From Patulibacter sp. SYSU D01012 (GTDB lineage Bacteria; Actinomycetota; Thermoleophilia; Solirubrobacterales; Solirubrobacteraceae), in assembly GCF_017916475.1 (NCBI RefSeq), contig NZ_JAFMTB010000001.1:496001-560000 (forward strand): a stretch of DNA of 64,000 nucleotides, written 5' to 3'. Below, piece after piece: positions 51,955 to 60,236 of the stretch. Made by a program: the position numbers and the translations under genes. The first letter of the stretch is position 1, and every line of letters starts with the position of its first letter. The notes under the pieces are model-generated. The model did no database searches, had not been told where the DNA came from, and saw nothing but the letters and a program-made list of their open reading frames with translations.

Positions 51955-52755
51955 GTGTGGAACCCCCAGGACCCCGAGCCGACGCCCGAGGAGCTCGAGG
52001 ACAGCGGCCTCGACGCCGCGGCGATGTGGCGGATCCTCGTCTCGCAGAGCGCGCTCCCGGCCATGCTGAACCAGGCGCGCTTCGTGGACGAGGTGCTCGA
52101 GCACCCCGCCCGGGACCCCTCTCGGCGGTGGGAGTGCGACGTCGAGCGCGGCGAGCTCGAGTTCGACGGCGTCGGCGTGCTCCAGGCGCAGATCCTCGGC
52201 ACCCTGGCCGACGCCGACGAGAGCTGGCTGTGGGCGTGGGCGAACCCCTCGCTGCCGGAGGACGTGACCTACGCGGCGCGCGCGCTCCGGGACGAGGTCG
52301 CGCAGTTCCCGGAGCCGACCCCGTTGGGCGACGACCTGACGACCGCGGTGGGGCCGCTCGACGCCGCGGTCTTCGGGGCGTGGAACGCCGACGCGGATGC
52401 GTTCTACATCGGCCCGAACGGCAACGGCGGGACCGTCGTGATGCTCGTCCGACACCCGGAGCTGGCGGCGGCCCGCATCCCGTACGAGCGCCTGCCGCTG
52501 ATCCTCACGAGCCTGATCTCCGACCTCGACGTCGACCACGCGATGCTGCTCGAGGGCTGGATGGCCGCGGGGCCGACCGGGATCGCGTTCGAGGAGCCGT
52601 CCGCGTCCGACCGTGCGCTGGTGGCGCGGGCCGAGGGCCTTCCGGCGGCGGAGGACGGGACGCCGGACCCGGCCGAGGGGACGTCGTGGCGCTTCGCGTT
52701 CGACGAGCAGGGTCGGATCGCCGAGGTGCGCGCCACGGGCCCCGGAGCACGGTGA
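51955..52755 (+). CDS. DUF6882-like protein
   Basis: Protein of 266 aa from GTG. The segment LQAQILGTLADADESWLWAWANPSLPEDV resembles the DUF6882 core, which is of unknown function and common in actinobacteria. Acidic, no signal or membrane helix. It converges on the rhodanese gene; the 48 bp between include two copies of a GTCAGTCCG word around the rhodanese stop. Confidence 0.7.
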   Translation: MWNPQDPEPTPEELEDSGLDAAAMWRILVSQSALPAMLNQARFVDEVLEHPARDPSRRWECDVERGELEFDGVGVLQAQILGTLADADESWLWAWANPSLPEDVTYAARALRDEVAQFPEPTPLGDDLTTAVGPLDAAVFGAWNADADAFYIGPNGNGGTVVMLVRHPELAAARIPYERLPLILTSLISDLDVDHAMLLEGWMAAGPTGIAFEEPSASDRALVARAEGLPAAEDGTPDPAEGTSWRFAFDEQGRIAEVRATGPGAR

Positions 52756-52803
52756 CGGAGCGGCGGGTCCGTCCTCGCCGCCGTCAGTCCGGCCCCGCCG
52801 CTG

Positions 52804-53274
52804 TCAGTCCGCCGCCGCCGTCGGCAGCCCGAGCGCCATCCAGTCGAGCAGTCCCCCGCGGTAGTACGCGAGCGAGCGGGGATCGCGCCCGGCGTCGAGC
52901 AGCGCCCGGACGGCCCGCGGCGTCGCCGCGCACTGCGGGCCGTTGCAGAAGAGGACGGTGACCGCGCCGGGGTCGATCTCGTCGGCGCGCGCCGCGATCT
53001 CCTCCCACGGGACGACGCGCGCCCCGGGGAGGGTGCCCGAGGCGGCGACGTACTCGGGGCGCCGGGTGTCGACGGCCGCACCGCCGGCCCGCAGGTGCGC
53101 GATCACCTCGAGCTCGCCGACGGTCGGCAGGTCGGGGTGCAGCGTCTGCGGCTGGATCGTGCCCCACCAGGGGTCCAGGGCCACGAGGCCGGACGCCAGC
53201 ACGTGCGGCACGCGCTGCGGGTCGTGTCCCGTCGGCGCGGCGGCGCGGCGGTAGGGGTCGGGGATGGCGGTCAT
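52804..53274 (-). CDS. Rhodanese-like sulphurtransferase domain protein
   Basis: Protein of 156 aa. The rhodanese fold covers about residues 50-150 with the active-site loop FCNGPQCAATPRAV (Cys in QCAATP) and VDTRRPEYVAASG as the upstream CH2A-type strand. An N-terminal extension of 50 residues has WWGTIQPQTLHPD, seen in related stand-alone rhodaneses. Sulphur acceptor unknown. It starts 24 bp after the MMPL gene's stop and may be co-transcribed. Confidence 0.87.
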   Translation of the reverse strand: MTAIPDPYRRAAAPTGHDPQRVPHVLASGLVALDPWWGTIQPQTLHPDLPTVGELEVIAHLRAGGAAVDTRRPEYVAASGTLPGARVVPWEEIAARADEIDPGAVTVLFCNGPQCAATPRAVRALLDAGRDPRSLAYYRGGLLDWMALGLPTAAAD

Positions 53275-53298
53275 GGGGTCTCCGTCGTTCGGGGCGGG

Positions 53299-55455
53299 TC
53301 AGTGGCCGAAGCGCACGCGGGGCAGCAGGCGGTCGAGCGGGCGGGGCAGCCACCACGCCCACCGCCCGGTCAGGCGCAGCAGCACCGGGAGCAGCAGCAG
53401 GCGCACGAGGAACGCGTCCAGCAGGACGGCGACGCCGAGCACGACGCCCATCTCCTTCGGCGGCAGCGGGCCCGACAGCGCGAAGGTGAAGAACACCGCC
53501 ACCATCACCGCCGCGGCGGCGAAGACGACCCGGCCGGAGTGCGCCAGCCCGCCGACCGCGGCCTCGCGGGCGTCGCCCGAGCGCTCCCAGTGCTCCTTGG
53601 CGGACGACAGCAGGAAGACGGTGTAGTCCATCGAGATCGCGAACACCATCGCGAAGAAGAACACGGGCGCCCAGGCGTCGAGGAAGCCCTGCGGCGCGAA
53701 GCCGAGCAGCCCGGAGCCGTGCCCGTCCTGGAACACCAGGCGCGCGACGCCGAACGCGGCGGCGACGGCCAGCAGGTTGGTGACCGTCCCCAGCAGCGCG
53801 ACGAGCGGCGCCCGCAGCGCGACGAGCAGCAGCAGGAAGCCGAGGGCCAGCACGACGCCGATCACGAGCGGGGTCTTCGCGGCGAGGGTGGCCTCCAGGT
53901 CGTGGTTCTCGGCGACCGCTCCGCCGACGGTCGCCCCGGCGGGCAGGGCGCCGCGCAGGCGATCGACGGCTGCGCCGGCCGCGCGGGAGGACGGATCGTG
54001 GCGCAGGGTGGTCTGCAGCAGCACGGACCCGCCGGAGCCGGCGACCGCCGGCGCGACCGCGGCCACCGCGCGGTCGGCGCGCAGCACGGCGGCGGCCGCT
54101 GCGGCCTCGCTCCGGGGCGCCACGACCTGCAGCGGCCCCGTCGCGCCCGGCCCGAACGCCGCCTGCAGCTGCGCGTACCCGACGCGGGAGCCGTCGTCCG
54201 TGGGCACCACCGCGATCGACGGCATGCCGGTGCGCAGCCCGAGCAGCGGCACCGCGAGCAGCACCAGGGCGAGCAGGGCGGGCGCGCCGAAGCGCACGGG
54301 GTGCCGCCACAGGCGGGCCGCCCAGGCCGCGAACCGCGGGGAGCGGTGCCGGCCCGTGCGCGCCCACGGGAGCGCCCCGCGGTCGACGCGCGCGCCGAGC
54401 GCCCCGAGCACGGCGGGCAGCAGCGTGAGCGTCGCCAGCAGCACGAAGACGACGGCGATCATGACGCCGAGCGCCATCGACCGGAAGGCGGGGGACGGGA
54501 CGAGCATCACCGCCGACAGCGAGACGAGGACCGTGATCCCGGAGAAGAGCACCGCCTTGCCCGCGGTGTCCATCGTCTCGGCCGTCGCCGCGACGGGGTC
54601 GCCGCCGGACCGCTCGAGCGCGCCGCGGAAGCGCATCACGACGAAGAGCGCGTAGTCGATGCCCAGCGCCAGCGCGAACATGAGCGCGAAGTTCATCGCC
54701 CAGACCGACACGTCGAGGAGCAGCGTCGCCAGGTAGAGCGTGCCGGCCGAGGCGACGAGCCCGACGATGGTGAGCAGGAGCGGCAGCCCCGCCGCGACGA
54801 GCGACCCGAAGGCGACGACCAGCACGGCGAGCGTCACGGGCCACGACAGCAGCTCGCTCTTCAGCATCGCATCGCGGTTGGCGGCGTTGAAGTCCGACCA
54901 CATGCCGCTCGCGCCGGTCAGCGACGCGCGGACCCCGTCCCCCTGCGGCAGCCGGTCCTTCAGGTCGTCCGCGGCGCGGACCATCTCGTTGCTGTCCGCG
55001 GCCGCGGTCGCCTGGACGACGACGGTGCGCCCGTCGCGCGAGATCGTCGCGCCGGGCCGCGGCGTCAGCACCCGGCCGACGCGCGGATCGGCGTCGAGGG
55101 TGCGGACGGTGGCGGCGACCGCGCGGTCCATCGCCGGGTCGCCGATCCGGTGCCCGCCGCCGTGGAGCACGACGGCGAGGGCGCTCGACGACGCGCCGCC
55201 GAACTCCCGGTCCAGCGCCGTGCGGACGTGGACGGACTCCGAGCCGCTCGCCTCCCACCCGGCCCCGGACAGCGTGTGCTCGACGCGCGGCGCGAAGAGG
55301 CCCAGGCCGACGGCCACCACGACCCAGGCGACGGCGACGATCCCGGCGTGCGCGGCGGCCCAGCGGCCGAGCCGCCCCAGCGGTCCCGGGGCGGTCATCG
55401 CGCCGCTCCGGCCGGGCTCGTCGGTGGGGCGGAGCAGGGGTGGAGGAGCAACCAT
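53299..55455 (-). CDS. MMPL-family (RND) membrane transporter
   Basis: Transporter of 718 aa with two RND halves, each a helix followed by an outer domain and five helices. Proton-relay pattern LGIDYALFVVMRFR in the first half and ISMDYTVFLLSSAKEHW in the second. Related to mycobacterial MmpL lipid exporters. Starts at ATG 55455 (or 55398). An ArsR gene lies just upstream on the same strand, with a shared operator in front of both. Confidence 0.93.
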   Translation of the reverse strand: MVAPPPLLRPTDEPGRSGAMTAPGPLGRLGRWAAAHAGIVAVAWVVVAVGLGLFAPRVEHTLSGAGWEASGSESVHVRTALDREFGGASSSALAVVLHGGGHRIGDPAMDRAVAATVRTLDADPRVGRVLTPRPGATISRDGRTVVVQATAAADSNEMVRAADDLKDRLPQGDGVRASLTGASGMWSDFNAANRDAMLKSELLSWPVTLAVLVVAFGSLVAAGLPLLLTIVGLVASAGTLYLATLLLDVSVWAMNFALMFALALGIDYALFVVMRFRGALERSGGDPVAATAETMDTAGKAVLFSGITVLVSLSAVMLVPSPAFRSMALGVMIAVVFVLLATLTLLPAVLGALGARVDRGALPWARTGRHRSPRFAAWAARLWRHPVRFGAPALLALVLLAVPLLGLRTGMPSIAVVPTDDGSRVGYAQLQAAFGPGATGPLQVVAPRSEAAAAAAVLRADRAVAAVAPAVAGSGGSVLLQTTLRHDPSSRAAGAAVDRLRGALPAGATVGGAVAENHDLEATLAAKTPLVIGVVLALGFLLLLVALRAPLVALLGTVTNLLAVAAAFGVARLVFQDGHGSGLLGFAPQGFLDAWAPVFFFAMVFAISMDYTVFLLSSAKEHWERSGDAREAAVGGLAHSGRVVFAAAAVMVAVFFTFALSGPLPPKEMGVVLGVAVLLDAFLVRLLLLPVLLRLTGRWAWWLPRPLDRLLPRVRFGH

Positions 55456-55458
55456 GCC

Positions 55459-55486
55459 ACAACTCTACCACTGTGAAGTTGTGCAA
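55459..55486 (-). promoter_or_regulatory. ArsR-type operator before the MMPL gene
   Basis: Plus-strand pattern AACTCTAC-N2-CTGTG-N2-GTTGTGCA (55461-55485), with an ACAACT/AGTTGT inverted pair. The same 25-bp layout recurs before the ArsR gene. It lies directly upstream of the MMPL start codon. Confidence 0.7.
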
Positions 55487-55509
55487 CGGTCGGCTCCCGG
55501 CCGGTCGCC

Positions 55510-55860
55510 CTACGGCGCGGCGCTGCCCGCGCCGCTCAGCAACGCGTCGAGCTCGTCCACCTGGCCCCGCAGGCCGCCGCACACGAGCTCGCAGAGGGCG
55601 AAGACCGTGTCGTCCGCGATCGCGTACCGCACGGCGGTGCCCTCCTTCGTCCGCGAGACGATCCCCGCCCGGTGGAGGACGCCCAGGTGCTTCGAGGCGT
55701 TCTGCTGCGTCGCGCCGATGGCGACCGTCAGCTCGCCCACGGTCGCGGGCGACTCGCGCAGGCGGTCGAGCAGCCGGATCCGTGTCGGGTCGCCGATCAC
55801 GCGGAAGCGCTGGGCGATCAGCTCGACGAGCGGCTCGGGCAGGGGGCGCGGCAGGGCCAT
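55510..55860 (-). CDS. ArsR-family transcriptional repressor
   Basis: Winged-helix repressor of 116 aa: FRVIGDPTRIRLLDRL, VGELTVAIGATQQNASKHLGVL (HTH), HRAGIVSRTKEGTAVRYAIAD (wing). One Cys pair (LCELVC) in the C-terminal helix could sense a ligand, though the classical ELCV(C/A)D metal motif is absent. Probably represses itself and the MMPL exporter through two matching operators. Confidence 0.92.
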   Translation of the reverse strand: MALPRPLPEPLVELIAQRFRVIGDPTRIRLLDRLRESPATVGELTVAIGATQQNASKHLGVLHRAGIVSRTKEGTAVRYAIADDTVFALCELVCGGLRGQVDELDALLSGAGSAAP

Positions 55861-55865
55861 GCGCC

Positions 55866-55891
55866 GAACTCTACGCCTGTGTGGTTGTGCA
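55866..55891 (-). promoter_or_regulatory. ArsR-type operator before the arsR gene
   Basis: Plus-strand pattern AACTCTAC-N2-CTGTG-N2-GTTGTGCA at 55867-55891, same order and spacing as the site before the MMPL gene 406 bp away. It is 6 bp upstream of the ArsR start codon, suited to autorepression. Confidence 0.7.
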
Positions 55892-55979
55892 TGCCGCGGG
55901 TCGCGCCGCCCCCGGGACGCCGTCGCGGGAACCCGCGCCACGGCGCATCGGGGTCCGCGCGCCGTGCGACCCTGGTCGG

Positions 55980-56333
55980 GTGTCCCGTGCCGCCCCGTCG
56001 CCGACCGAGGCCGTCGTCCGCCGGGCCGGACGCCCCGCCGCGTGGCTCGGCGTCGGACTGCTGGCGCTGGTCGCCGGGTGGGCGATCCACACGGCGGTGA
56101 CGTTCGACGCGATCCTCGCCGCCGCCCCGGTCGACGAGCGCGGGAACGCGTCGCGGATCGAGCACGCCGTGGTGACGGCCGCGATCGCGGGCCCGGCGGG
56201 CACGGCGCTGCTCGCGGCGCGGACGGCGGGCCTGCTCCGTCGGCCGCCGGGCTGGGCGGCGGCCGTCGCGGGCGCGCTGCTCGGCCTCGGCTGCCTCGCG
56301 GCCGTGCTCGCGGTCGCGACGCTCTGGGTGTGA
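55980..56333 (+). CDS. Small three-TM membrane protein
   Basis: About 117 aa from a GTG. Three hydrophobic segments: AAWLGVGLLALVAGWAIHTAV, VVTAAIAGPAGTALLAARTAG and AAVAGALLGLGCLAAVLAVATLWV, each given in part. No family recognised. It is divergent from the ArsR gene and single on its strand. The frame is open further upstream without homology. Confidence 0.6.
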   Translation: MSRAAPSPTEAVVRRAGRPAAWLGVGLLALVAGWAIHTAVTFDAILAAAPVDERGNASRIEHAVVTAAIAGPAGTALLAARTAGLLRRPPGWAAAVAGALLGLGCLAAVLAVATLWV

Positions 56334-56510
56334 GCGACGGATCGGCGCGGCGTCCGGCCGGTGCGCGCGTGCGGGCACGCACCCGGTCGGCGGGCGCAGC
56401 ACGCCGGTCCGGGCGCCGGCCCGCACGTCCGCCGAGCGCCGCCGCGCCAGCCTCCCGCGCGGAACGCCATACACCCCGGACGGCACGCGTCGGCGGACTA
56501 GGATCGAGCC

Positions 56511-57314
56511 ATCGAGCGCCCGAACGTCACCTTCCTCTCCGACTACGGCCTGCACGACGAGTTCGTCGGGGTCTGCCACGCCGTCATCCTGCGGATCGCG
56601 CCGCGCGCGTCCATCGTGGACCTGACGCACGGCGTCCCGTCGTTCGACGTCCGGCGCGGGGCGATCACGCTGCAGCGCACGCTGCCGTACACGGCCCCGG
56701 GGGTGCACCTGGCGGTCGTCGACCCCGAGGTCGGCGGCAGCCGCCGCGCCATCGCGATCCGGGTGGCCGAGGACGACCGGATGCTCGTCGGGCCCGACAA
56801 CGGGCTGCTCTGGCTGGCCGCCCAGCGCTTCGGCGGCGTCGTCGAGGCGGCGGACGTGTCGCGGTCGGCGTACCGCCTGGAGCCGGTGTCGAAGACGTTC
56901 CACGGGCGCGACATCTTCGCCCCGATCGCCGGCCGGCTCGCGGCGGGGCTCGAGCTGCACGACGTCGGGGAGCCCCTGGACCCCGACGCGGTCGAGCCGC
57001 TGCCGATGCCGATGGCCGAGCTCGACGGCGACGAGCTCGTCGCCCACGTGCTGGCGTTCGACCGCTTCGGCAACGTCATGCTCGACCTGGAGCACGAGGA
57101 GCTGACCGCCGGCGTCGGCCTGCGCCTGGGCGACCGGGTCGAGGTCAACGGCGTGCCGGGCGTCTACGCCACGACCTTCGCGGACGTGGCGCCGGGCAGC
57201 GTGATCCTGTACCAGGACGCCAACCGCGCGATGGCCCTCGCGGTCAACCGCGGGTCGGCGCAGGACGTCCTCGAGCTGGTCCCCGACGCGCGCGTGCGCA
57301 TCCGCCGCGCGTGA
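56511..57314 (+). CDS. SAM hydroxide adenosyltransferase (DUF62), apparent ATC start
   Basis: Enzyme of about 267 aa that splits S-adenosylmethionine with water or hydroxide to adenosine and methionine; same fold as fluorinase. The conserved N-terminus VTFLSDYGLHDEFVGVCHAV lies before the first in-frame GTG (56616). An in-frame TAG at 56499 closes the frame upstream and no ATG, GTG, TTG or CTG occurs between. The only start-like codon is ATC at 56511, with AGGA seven bases upstream. Later motifs: DLTHGVPSFDVRRGA, VDPEVGG, GPDNGLL, FHGRDIFAP. Coupled to birA by GTGA. Confidence 0.85.
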   Translation: MERPNVTFLSDYGLHDEFVGVCHAVILRIAPRASIVDLTHGVPSFDVRRGAITLQRTLPYTAPGVHLAVVDPEVGGSRRAIAIRVAEDDRMLVGPDNGLLWLAAQRFGGVVEAADVSRSAYRLEPVSKTFHGRDIFAPIAGRLAAGLELHDVGEPLDPDAVEPLPMPMAELDGDELVAHVLAFDRFGNVMLDLEHEELTAGVGLRLGDRVEVNGVPGVYATTFADVAPGSVILYQDANRAMALAVNRGSAQDVLELVPDARVRIRRA

Positions 57315-58048
57315 CCGTCGCCCCGCTCGGCGTCCCGCGGCACCACCTGCAGGAGGTCGGCTCGACGAACGACGAGGCCCGGCGCCTGGCGGTCGACGGC
57401 GCGCCGCACGGCACGCTGGTCACCGCGGACCGCCAGACCGCCGGCCGGGGGCGGCAGGGCCGGGCGTGGGTCGCGCCCGCCGGGCAGACGCTGACGGCCA
57501 GCGTGGTGCTGCGCGGGCTGCCGCACCCCGAGCTGCTGCCGCTGGCCGTCGCGGTCGCGGTCGCGGCGACCGTCGGCGACCACGCCCGGATCAAGTGGCC
57601 CAACGACGTCGTGCTCGCCGGCGACGACGACGCGCCGCGGAAGGTCGCCGGCATCCTCTGCGAGGGGCGCCCGGCCGCGGGCTGGGCCGTCGCCGGCATC
57701 GGGCTGAACGTGGCGCTCGACCTGGCGGACGTGCCGGACGACGTCGCCGCCCGCGCCGCCACGATGGGGCGCCGCGCCGACGAGCTCGAGGCCGTCCTCG
57801 CCGTCCTGCTCGAGCAGCTGCGCGGGGCGCTCGCGCTGCAGCCGGCCCCCCTGCTGGAGGCGTGGTCGGCGCGCGACGTGCTGCGCGGCCGAGACGTCCG
57901 CTGGACGGCCGCCGACGGCACGCCGCTCGGGCGGGGCACCGCCGACGGGGTCGACGCGCAGGGCCGCCTGCGCGTGCGTGCGGCGGAGGGCGGCGTGCAG
58001 CACCTCGACGCCGGCGAGGTGCACCTGGGCGCCGCGCCGGCCGCCTGA
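57311..58048 (+). CDS. birA: Biotin-[acetyl-CoA-carboxylase] ligase
   Basis: Enzyme of 245 aa that attaches biotin to carboxylase carrier proteins through biotinyl-AMP. The biotin/ATP loop GRGRQGRAW is at residues 45-53, with EVGSTNDEA before it and IKWPNDVVLAG and KVAGILCEG after. The N-terminal DNA-binding domain of E. coli BirA is missing, so it is a monofunctional ligase. GTG overlaps the upstream stop. Confidence 0.94.
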   Translation: MTVAPLGVPRHHLQEVGSTNDEARRLAVDGAPHGTLVTADRQTAGRGRQGRAWVAPAGQTLTASVVLRGLPHPELLPLAVAVAVAATVGDHARIKWPNDVVLAGDDDAPRKVAGILCEGRPAAGWAVAGIGLNVALDLADVPDDVAARAATMGRRADELEAVLAVLLEQLRGALALQPAPLLEAWSARDVLRGRDVRWTAADGTPLGRGTADGVDAQGRLRVRAAEGGVQHLDAGEVHLGAAPAA

Positions 58049-58238
58049 GCCCGGGGGGTCGAACAGCCGGCTACGACCGCACGTCCGCCGGGTGCCGGCG
58101 CGCCACGTCCGGGACGGCGGCGCACTGTGGACAGGGCATCCGTCCAGCCCCCGTTCCCCCGTCGCGGGCGGACGAGGAGAACTGGGGGGCCACGCGGGCG
58201 GCGCCGTCGTCCCGCACCCGATCCCCGGAGGTTCGTCC

Positions 58239-58562
58239 GTGTCCGCCGTCAGCCCACCGCTCGCCGTCTCGACCGCCGTCGCGGTCCGCTGGCGGGCCTA
58301 CGCCCGGCGACGCTCGGACCGGCGCCGGGACGAGGTCGTCTTCGCGCTGCTGCCCCTGGTGCGGCAGGCGCTCGAGGCGGAGGCGGCGTCCCTCGCGCCG
58401 GGCGAGCGGTGCGCCCGCGGCGCCCGGGCGTGCGCGGAGCTGGTCCGCGCGGTGGAGAGCTTCGACCCCCGCCGCGACCGCCCGCTCGAGCGGCACGCCT
58501 GGGAGGCCGTCCGCGCGCACGAGAGCGCCGGGCAGGCCGACGCCACGCCGCGGGCGGCGTGA
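58239..58562 (+). CDS. Small protein resembling sigma-factor region 2
   Basis: Protein of 107 aa from GTG with GGAGG seven bases upstream. The middle reads LLPLVRQALEAEA, then LVRAVESFDPRRDRPLERHAW, resembling in order and spacing the LLPLVR...GL..AVERFDP.RG..F..YA of sigma-70 region 1.2-2.1. The core-binding helix between them is replaced by ERCARGARACAE. No region 3 or 4 is present. It may be a decayed sigma factor or a small regulator; the resemblance is from my memory of the family. Confidence 0.55.
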   Translation: MSAVSPPLAVSTAVAVRWRAYARRRSDRRRDEVVFALLPLVRQALEAEAASLAPGERCARGARACAELVRAVESFDPRRDRPLERHAWEAVRAHESAGQADATPRAA

Positions 58563-58610
58563 CGACCGCGCCGGCGACCGCCGCCGCCCGACGGCGGGCG
58601 CCGGACCGGA

Positions 58611-59240
58611 TCAGGCCTCGCGGCGGGCCCGGACGACCGTGTCGGGGCGCGTGACGCGCCGGCCGTCGCGGGCGGTGACCGTCCGCTCGACGGTCGCGCA
58701 GCGCTCGACGGTCCAGCCGGCGGCGGGCAGGCCCAGGTCCGCGAGGACCTCCTCCGCCGTCGGCAGCGCGAGCCCGGCGTGCGGGGCGTCCGGCGTCGGC
58801 GCGTGGCTGACCACGACGACGGAGCCGCCCGGGGCGACCGCCGCGACGGCCGCGCGCAGCGCCCGCCGACGGTCGAGCGCGACGGGGGAGTGCAGGTAGC
58901 AGGCGCTCACCAGGTCGTAGGTCCCGGCCGGGAACGACGCGCCCAGGTCGTGGCGCTCCCAGACCACGCTGTCGGCGAGGCCCTCCTCGGCGGCCCGCCG
59001 GGCCCCGCGGTCGAGCGCCGCCTGCGCCACGTCGACCGCCGTCACCCGCCAGCCGCGCGCCGCCAGCCACAGGGCGTCGCCGCCCTCGCCGCAGCCCACG
59101 TCGAGCGCCCACCCGGGCGTCAGGTCGGCGGCCTCCTCGACGAGCAGCGCGTTGGCGCGGCCGCTCCAGACCTCGTCCCGCGCGGCGTAGAAGTCGTCCC
59201 AGAAGCGCGCCGGCGAGCCCGCGGGCGTCGGACCGGTCAT
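58611..59240 (-). CDS. Class I SAM-dependent methyltransferase
   Basis: Protein of 209 aa. SAM motif I ALDVGCGEGGDALWLAARG, motif II VTAVDVAQAALDRG and GTYDLVSACYLHSP. TPMT/TehB-like pattern (FWDDFYAARDEVWSGRANALL). Acceptor unknown. Coupled by ATGA to the flavoprotein gene upstream, so possibly a detoxification pair. Confidence 0.88.
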   Translation of the reverse strand: MTGPTPAGSPARFWDDFYAARDEVWSGRANALLVEEAADLTPGWALDVGCGEGGDALWLAARGWRVTAVDVAQAALDRGARRAAEEGLADSVVWERHDLGASFPAGTYDLVSACYLHSPVALDRRRALRAAVAAVAPGGSVVVVSHAPTPDAPHAGLALPTAEEVLADLGLPAAGWTVERCATVERTVTARDGRRVTRPDTVVRARREA

Positions 59241-60178
59241 CGGGCGACCTCGGCCGGCACCGGGTGGTCCTCGGGCAGCAGGTCGTGGACGACCGAGGCG
59301 GCGGCGAGCGACCCCGCCGCGATCGCCACCGCCACGGTCGGCATGTCGCCCCCGCCGTCGCCGGCCGCGAACAGGCCGGGCACGCTCGTCGCGCCGCCGG
59401 CGGCGGTCCGCACGGCCCCGGTGGCCATCGGCGTCGGCTCGGCGAGCTCGGCGCCCAGCCGCACCGCCAGATCGGACCGCGGCGAGAGGCGCGCGCCCAC
59501 CATGAGCCCCTCGCAGGGGCGCGCCGAGCCGTCGGCGAAGCGCACGGCCGCGAGCGCCGTCCCGTGCCCCTCGAGCGCCGCGACGGGGCGCTCGTCCACC
59601 GCCACGCCGGCGGCGGCGAGCCGGGCGGCGTCCTCGGCCGTCACGTCGGCGGGACCGTCGGTCAGGAGCGCCACGTCGGAGCTCCAGCCGCGGAGCAGCA
59701 GCGCGCGGGTGGCCGCGTGCGGACCCCGTTCGAGGACCGCGAGCGGCCGGTCGCGCACCTCCCAGCCGTGGCAGAACGGGCAGTGGAACACCGCGCCGCC
59801 CCAGCGCTCGGCCGCGCCCGGCAGGTCGGGGACGGCGTAGTCCATGCCCGTCGCGAGCAGCACGCGGCGGCCGGCGACCCGGGCGCCGTCGGCCAGCGTC
59901 AGGCGGAAGCGGCCGTCCCGGCGCTCGCCGTCGACGACCTCGCCGGCGCGGAGCGTGACCGCGGGGTACCTCGCGAGCTCCTCGCGGCCCGCGGCGTACA
60001 GCCCTGCGGGCGGCCGGCCGTCGTGGCCGAGCAGGCCGCCGATGCCGTGCGCCACGCGGTTGCTCTGCCGTCCGGCGTCCACCACGAGGGTGCGCTTGCG
60101 TGCGCGGCCCAGCACGAGCGCGGCGCTCAGGCCGGCGGCGCCGCCGCCCACGACGATGCAGTCGAAGTCGTTGTCCAT
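59237..60178 (-). CDS. Thioredoxin-reductase-like flavoprotein
   Basis: FAD/NAD(P)-dependent oxidoreductase of 313 aa. FAD motif GGGAAG at 11-16, redox pair CPFC (133 and 136), and the C-terminal FAD motif LFAAGDGGGDMP. The usual second nucleotide motif GxGxxA is poorly conserved (LERGPHAATRALLLRG). Similar to proteins of the gliotoxin/holomycin dithiol-oxidase type as well as to thioredoxin reductases. Divergent from an XRE-cupin gene; coupled downstream to a methyltransferase. Confidence 0.88.
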   Translation of the reverse strand: MDNDFDCIVVGGGAAGLSAALVLGRARKRTLVVDAGRQSNRVAHGIGGLLGHDGRPPAGLYAAGREELARYPAVTLRAGEVVDGERRDGRFRLTLADGARVAGRRVLLATGMDYAVPDLPGAAERWGGAVFHCPFCHGWEVRDRPLAVLERGPHAATRALLLRGWSSDVALLTDGPADVTAEDAARLAAAGVAVDERPVAALEGHGTALAAVRFADGSARPCEGLMVGARLSPRSDLAVRLGAELAEPTPMATGAVRTAAGGATSVPGLFAAGDGGGDMPTVAVAIAAGSLAAASVVHDLLPEDHPVPAEVAR

Positions 60179-60219
60179 GTCAACGACCGTGACACGCGTC
60201 CCGTCGTCTGCCAAGCTGA

Positions 60220-60236
60220 TTTGCCATGACGGCAAA
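60220..60236. promoter_or_regulatory. Palindrome spanning the XRE-cupin start codon
   Basis: TTTGCC and GGCAAA, 6-bp perfect arms around ATGAC, with the start codon ATG (60226) at the centre. In DNA an autoregulatory operator is likely. A second TGCCA word lies 11-15 bp upstream. Confidence 0.55.

Noticed and set aside
56616-56618. GTG as the start of the SAM hydroxide adenosyltransferase
   Set aside because: It would delete the conserved SAM-binding N-terminus.
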